From contig NZ_DS022272.1 in NCBI RefSeq assembly GCF_000153705.1, positions 2,217,957-2,281,956 on the forward strand: a DNA stretch of 64,000 bases, given 5' to 3'. The position numbers and the translations under genes are program-made. Each line of letters begins with the position of its first letter. Positions within the stretch are counted from its first letter, which is position 1. This stretch comes from Fulvimarina pelagi HTCC2506 (lineage in GTDB: Bacteria; Pseudomonadota; Alphaproteobacteria; Rhizobiales; Rhizobiaceae). Under the pieces are notes generated by a model. That model ran no database searches. It was not told the DNA's origin and saw only the letters and a list, made by a program, of their open reading frames with translations. This document shows positions 53,721 through 64,000 of the stretch, piece by piece.

Positions 53721-54490
53721 AGCAAGGGTGCCTGTGCGCCGGTTTTGTTGTAAAGTGTGCCGCCCGCGAAATACGCGTTGAGCCGGTCTTCCTCGCGGGC
53801 CGTGATATACTCGTCATTGCCGAGCACGGGAGCGGCCAGAAGCTGCTCGCGCGACAGCGTGCCGAAGGTCATCCTTTGTTTGCGCGTGTCGGCAAAGGCG
53901 AAGGGCGCCAGCATGGTCCCGGGCCGGCCGTCGATTTCGAGCTCGACGTAACGGACGAAGTACTCGATGGAATTCACCCACAGGTCTTTAACACGGCCTA
54001 CAGGGTCGCCATCGGCGGCATAAACCGGCATGCCAAGAAGCTCCGGCCCGGATCCCTCCAGATGGTAATCTGGGTTGTTGCGCAATGGCGAGAGCGTCGG
54101 ATGGCCGTCCATAGTTCGGAACGGCTTGTCCTGCTTCAGCGCGTATGAAGCTGGACCGACCCCGTCGGCCAGTGGATCGCCAAGTGGCATGATCGGCGAG
54201 CCAGGAATGCTGTATGCATTCCGGACGTTGAGTTCGCGCTCATTGTCAGGATGTGGCGCGTAATGGACGTTCCCGTCCTGCAGAAGGAATGCCTTCTTCT
54301 TCGGCAGTGGCGGAAAACCAACGACCTCCATGCGGTTCGCAGTGCCGCGCGTGCGATCAGAAACCAGTGGATAGCCTTCGCGCTTGTCTTCCGATCGCAA
54401 GTAGTAGACGAGCGCAAGGAAGAACAGGAAGAAGGCGATGACGAGAAGCAGCGGCAAATCGAGCTGCTCGGTAAAGGCTCCTGTCGGCAT
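53717..54490 (-). CDS. puhA: Reaction centre H subunit PuhA
   Basis: The protein is 257 residues. One span near the N-terminus (LPLLLVIAFFLFFLALVYYL, about residues 12-31) is followed by a cytoplasmic PRC-barrel domain including LLGMPVYAADGDPVGRVKDL. The segment SDRTRGTANRMEVVGFPPLP is typical. It covers the cytoplasmic face of the reaction centre and guides protons to QB. It precedes puhB with a 4-bp overlap. Confidence 0.96.
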   Translation of the reverse strand: MPTGAFTEQLDLPLLLVIAFFLFFLALVYYLRSEDKREGYPLVSDRTRGTANRMEVVGFPPLPKKKAFLLQDGNVHYAPHPDNERELNVRNAYSIPGSPIMPLGDPLADGVGPASYALKQDKPFRTMDGHPTLSPLRNNPDYHLEGSGPELLGMPVYAADGDPVGRVKDLWVNSIEYFVRYVELEIDGRPGTMLAPFAFADTRKQRMTFGTLSREQLLAAPVLGNDEYITAREEDRLNAYFAGGTLYNKTGAQAPLL

Positions 54491-54508
54491 GATATGCTTC
54501 TCCTTGGT

Positions 54509-55975
54509 TCAATTGGGGAGGTCGGGTAGACCGAAACGCCCCGGCTGCACGGGCCGTGGTTCCAGTATCTGCGGGCGTACGAGCGGGCCGAGGACGACAA
54601 GACCAACGAAGAGCAGCCCGATTTCGAAATGGTAGACGACGCCATAGGCAGCGGCTGGCCCCTGTAGTGCGGGACCGAGTACGCCGGTCTCTGCTAGCAT
54701 CGCGACCTGATCCCTCAACGCGCCCCCAATAAAGACGGCGAACCCGAGCGCGATCGCCTGAACCGCACCCCAGATGCCGAGAACGAGACCGCTGCCTAGC
54801 TTGGCATGGCCGATCCGTTCCATCACCGCAACGAGCATTGCGACCGAGAACAGCCCTGAGCCAAGACCGATGACGAAGACGCCGGCCGAAAACATCAAGA
54901 TCGAACCAAGCGCGCCAGCAAGGACGACGAGAGAGAACGCCGGAATGCCGCCCATCAAACCGATCGCGGCGACGACGTTTGGGTTCGCATTCCAACGACT
55001 GTGTAGCCGCGCAGCGAAAAAGAAGCCGATCAGGCTTCCGGCGGCGAACAACGCGGTCAATAGCGTGGTCGAGCCAACACCCATACCGAAGACGTCTCCG
55101 CCGTAGGGCTCCAACAACACGTCTTGCATCCCGAAGGCGGCTGTTCCAATCGCGAGGACAACGAGTAGCCGCTTGAGATCCGCTTGGCCGGCCAAAAGCG
55201 CGCGCACGACCGCCAGGAATCGAGGTGCATGATCCTCTACGTCCTTACAAGGCGCGAGGTCGCGCCGCCTTGGCTCCTGCTGCCAGATCGCAACCGTCGT
55301 CATCAGGATCGTCACGACGGCCGATCCTTGGAGCACTTGGACGAGGCCCAGATAGGTGAAGTCCTGTAGCAATTGCCCAATGACGATTGCCCCACCCAGC
55401 ATCCCGAGGAGCAGCATCGTATAGAGCAGCGCGACGACACGCGGGCGTTTCTCCTCAGTCGCAAGATCGCAGGCCAGAGCCAGTCCAGCGGTCTGCATGA
55501 TGTGCACGCCAAGGCCGACGAGGAAGAAGGCCAACAGCATGGCAGCCTGACCGATCAGCAACCCATCCGGCTTTCCTTCGGCGACGATAAAGAGCGCAAA
55601 AGGCATGATCGCGAGGCCACCGAACTGGGTCATCGCCCCAGTCCAGATATACGGAGTGCGCAGCCAGCCCATGAAGGAGCGGCGATTGTCGGACTTGAAC
55701 CCGACCAGCGCCCGAGCCGGCGCAAGAAGGAGCGGCAAGGCGAGAGCGACGGCAATCAGCGAGATCGGAATGCCGAGTTCGATGGCCATCACCCGATTGA
55801 GCGTCCCGCCGAGAATGACGAGCGTGATGCCGACCGAGACTTGAAACAGGGAAAGGCGTAGCAGACGCGACAGCGGCAGTTCGTTCGTCCCAATGTCGGC
55901 GAACGGCATAACCCTGCGCCACGCCGCGATACGCTCGGCCTTCATCTGTTCGTTTCTGGTCGCAGTCTCGCTCAT
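54509..55975 (-). CDS. lhaA: LhaA (PucC-like) light-harvesting assembly protein
   Basis: The protein is 488 residues with 12 predicted spans, a major-facilitator-like PucC protein. Motifs seen are RRSFMGWLRTPYIWTGAMTQ and LEPYGGDVFGMGVGSTTLLT. LhaA promotes LH1 assembly in the membrane. It lies between bchM and puhA as usual, with a 4-bp overlap at the bchM stop/start region. Confidence 0.94.
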   Translation of the reverse strand: MSETATRNEQMKAERIAAWRRVMPFADIGTNELPLSRLLRLSLFQVSVGITLVILGGTLNRVMAIELGIPISLIAVALALPLLLAPARALVGFKSDNRRSFMGWLRTPYIWTGAMTQFGGLAIMPFALFIVAEGKPDGLLIGQAAMLLAFFLVGLGVHIMQTAGLALACDLATEEKRPRVVALLYTMLLLGMLGGAIVIGQLLQDFTYLGLVQVLQGSAVVTILMTTVAIWQQEPRRRDLAPCKDVEDHAPRFLAVVRALLAGQADLKRLLVVLAIGTAAFGMQDVLLEPYGGDVFGMGVGSTTLLTALFAAGSLIGFFFAARLHSRWNANPNVVAAIGLMGGIPAFSLVVLAGALGSILMFSAGVFVIGLGSGLFSVAMLVAVMERIGHAKLGSGLVLGIWGAVQAIALGFAVFIGGALRDQVAMLAETGVLGPALQGPAAAYGVVYHFEIGLLFVGLVVLGPLVRPQILEPRPVQPGRFGLPDLPN

Positions 55976-56676
55976 CTGCGCCTCAACTCCAGCGCATGGC
56001 TCTTGTAGAAGCCGGTATCGATCCGCCGTCCTCGCCCGATTTCGAACGCCGACAACGCCGGCTCGGCGCGAACCATCGCAGAAAAACGGGCTTCAGCGAT
56101 CGGCACGATCGCGGGCGATCGGTCGCCGCGCGGAAAGAGCTTGCCGACCTTGTGCATGGCCGCCAGCAGCGGCGTCTTCGGCGCAAAGGTGATCGCCAGT
56201 GATCCGTCCGTTCGCTCGGCAAGCTTGCCAAGAGTCATCGCGGCGTCGGCCGGCTCGTAATGGATCAGCGAGTCCATCATCACCACATGGTCGAAGCGCC
56301 CGAAACCCTCGTCCAGCATGTCTCCAGCAACGAACCGGATGCGACTGCCCAGGCCTTGCGCATCGGCGAGGTCCTGCGCATGCGTTGTCAACGTCGGCGA
56401 CAGATCGACCGCCACCACCTCCGCACCCCGCCGCGCCGCTTCCATCGCAAGCGCGCCCGTGCCGCAGCCCGCATCGAGCAGCCGCAGGCCAGTGAGGTCC
56501 GAGGGCAGATAGGAGAGCAACGTCGCCCGCATCTCGTCACGGCCCCGGCGCACGCTCGCACGCACCCGACCCACTGGCGCCGTCGACGTTAGCTTCTTCC
56601 AGGTCTCGGCGGCGGTGCGATCGAAATAGGTTTCGATCTCGGAGCGCCGGCGCTCATATGTCATGACGTCGCTCAT
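55972..56676 (-). CDS. bchM: Mg-protoporphyrin IX O-methyltransferase BchM
   Basis: The protein is 234 residues from ATG 56676. SAM motif I reads LLDAGCGTGALAMEAARRGA near residue 66, and MDSLIHYEPADA follows. BchM methylates Mg-protoporphyrin IX, making the AcsF substrate. A further in-frame extension upstream is antisense-free but lies in bchL and is not used. bchL precedes it by 8 bp. Confidence 0.95.
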   Translation of the reverse strand: MSDVMTYERRRSEIETYFDRTAAETWKKLTSTAPVGRVRASVRRGRDEMRATLLSYLPSDLTGLRLLDAGCGTGALAMEAARRGAEVVAVDLSPTLTTHAQDLADAQGLGSRIRFVAGDMLDEGFGRFDHVVMMDSLIHYEPADAAMTLGKLAERTDGSLAITFAPKTPLLAAMHKVGKLFPRGDRSPAIVPIAEARFSAMVRAEPALSAFEIGRGRRIDTGFYKSHALELRRR

Positions 56677-56684
56677 GGGCGATC

Positions 56685-61331
<4,647 letters not shown>

Positions 61332-61360
<29 letters not shown>

Positions 61361-62903
61361 AGAGCGTCTCCAGGGTGATTTCGCTCAGACCTCGGTCGGA
61401 GGCGAATTTCTCGGTGTTTCGCCGCGCCTTTCCACGCACGAAGAAGGGAATTTTCTTGAGTTCGGCTTCCGCATCGGAGGCCCAGACGCCGGCGGCCGGT
61501 GCCGCTTCGCCTTCGGCCACCTTGCCGGTGTCCGGCACGCGGATCGCATTGTCGTCCTGCGGCGCGACGCGGTGGCCGGGGCCGAGATGGGAGGGCAGCG
61601 CATCGTCAGAGAATTCGAAATCCTCGCGGAACATGCCGAGGAGGTGCTCTTCGAGGCCCATCACCAGTGGATGCACCCATGAGTCCCAGAGAACGTTCGC
61701 GCCCTCGAAGCCCATCTGCGGCGAATAGCGCGCCGGATAGTCCTGCACATGAACCGGCGCGGAGATCACCGCGCAGCCGATGCCGAGCCGCTTGGCGATG
61801 TGCCGCTCCATCTGCGTGCCGAGAACCAGCTCTGGCTCGGCTTCCGAGATCGCCTGCTCGACATCGAGATAATCGTCGGTGATCAGCGGCTCGACACCGT
61901 AGTTCTTCGCCGCCTCGCGGATACCCCTCGCGAACTCGCGGCTGTAGGTGCCGAGCCCGACGACTTCGAACCCGAATTCTTCGGTTGCGACCCGCGCCGC
62001 CGCGATGGCATGGGTCGCATCGCCGAAGACGAAGACCCGCTTGCCGGTGAGATAGTTGGAATCGACTGATCGCGAGAACCAGGGCAGCCGGGTCGCACCG
62101 GCCTCGCGATCCAGCACATCGAGCCCCGCGAGAGTCCGCACCTCGGCGACGAATTCCCGCGTCGCGTTGACGCCGATGGGTACGACCGTCGTAAAGGGCT
62201 GGCCGAAGTTCTTCTTCAGGAGCCGCGCCGCCTGTTCGGCGATCTCGGGATAAAGGACGACGTTGAAGTCGGCGTCCTTCAGCCGGCCGATGTCCTCAGC
62301 GCTCGCATCGAGCGGTGCGACGACGTTCACGTCGATCCCGTTCTCGCCGAGCAGCTTCCGGATTTCGGTGACGTCGTCGCGATGCCGGAAGCCAAGCGCC
62401 GTCGCCCCGAGGATATTGCAGCGTGGCCGCGCACCGTCCGGCTTCGCGGGCTCGTCCATGGGTTCGCCGGAGAGATGTCGGACGATCTGGTAGAAGGTTT
62501 CGGCCGCGCCCCAGTTCTCCTTGCGCTGATAGGAGGGAAGCTCCAGCGGGATCGTTGGACAGGAGAGGTTCGCCGCTTTGGAAAGGCCGGCCGGATCGTC
62601 CTGGATCAGCTCGCCGGTGCAGGAGGCTCCGACGAGCATCGCGGCCGGCCGGAAGCGATCGTGCGCGGCGATTAGCGTCGACTTGAAGAGTTCGGCCGTG
62701 TCCTTGCCGAGATCGCGCGCCTTGAAGGTCGTGTAGGTCACCGGCGGGCGCTTGTCGCGACGCTCGATCATCGTGAAGAGCAGGTCGGCATAGGTGTCGC
62801 CCTGAGGCGCGTGGAGAACGTAGTGCACGTCCTTCATCGCCGTCGCCACACGCATCGCACCCACATGGGGCGGCCCTTCATATGTCCAAACGGTGAGCTG
62901 CAT
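61332..62903 (-). CDS. bchB: Protochlorophyllide reductase subunit B
   Basis: The protein is 523 residues, NifK-like partner of BchN. It starts [40 protein letters not shown] (cluster cysteine) lies near residue 93 and [20 protein letters not shown] near residue 385, with a C-terminal helical domain ([20 protein letters not shown]). It follows bchN after 19 bp. Confidence 0.97.
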
Positions 62904-62922
62904 GCCTCCCCGAGCCTCCCTC

Positions 62923-64000
<1,078 letters not shown>

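Overview
The window comes from a GC-rich purple phototrophic alphaproteobacterium. Three things show this: a nearly complete photosynthesis gene cluster (bchIDO, crtCDF, bchCXYZ, pufQBALMC, and puhE/acsF/puhCBA/lhaA/bchMLHBN), a gene-transfer-agent (GTA) cluster of alphaproteobacterial type, and YcgN, DUF1214, DUF1254 and DUF2336-like genes. PufQ with PufC but no PufX, and AcsF rather than BchE, would suit a Hyphomicrobiales or Rhodobacterales-like marine phototroph. The genus cannot be fixed from the sequence.

Region 1 (1-19911) is the early and middle part of a Mu-like transposable prophage, read mostly on the minus strand. From the phage end at 19911 inward it holds a CI/LexA-type repressor, Ner, short coupled genes, a ParB-like protein, MuA transposase, MuB ATPase, a DNA-binding and regulatory block, DUF3164, GemA, a methyltransferase-like protein, a Mor-type activator, endolysin, small membrane proteins, gp25-27-like proteins, terminase gp28 and portal gp29. 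The rest of the phage lies beyond position 1. Two plus-strand, AT-richer inserts interrupt it: a membrane pentapeptide-repeat-like gene (3037-4200) and a DUF4145-like gene broken by two in-frame stops (9749-10444).

Region 2 (19912-22447) is the start of a GTA cluster (small terminase, large terminase, portal). The portal gene stops abruptly where the Mu-like prophage begins, so the prophage appears to have disrupted GTA.

Region 3 (22579-29960) holds chromosomal genes: YcgN-like protein, a class A penicillin-binding protein, DUF1214 and DUF1254-like proteins, a DUF2336-like protein, two YeeE/YedE-type membrane proteins and a RecD-like helicase.

Region 4 (29978-64000) is the photosynthesis cluster. 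bchI-bchD-bchO run right, followed by a secreted LprI-like gene, then leftward crtD-crtC and divergent crtF. bchCXYZ-pufQBALMC run right and end at a strong terminator. After a TrkH-type potassium transporter, a long leftward operon carries bchN-B-H-L-M, lhaA, puhA-B-C, a small conserved gene, acsF and a puhE gene. In-frame TGTN12ACA sites of the PpsR/CrtJ type lie upstream of crtD/crtF and bchC. The genes together make bacteriochlorophyll a and spirilloxanthin/spheroidene-type carotenoids and assemble the LH1-reaction centre.

The most unusual items are a single-ORF fusion of PuhE with a CobW/COG0523 metallochaperone GTPase carrying a histidine-rich loop, a tetraheme PufC with a roughly 235-residue acidic tail, an LH1 beta chain with a 20-residue C-terminal tail, and the Mu-like insertion into the GTA portal.
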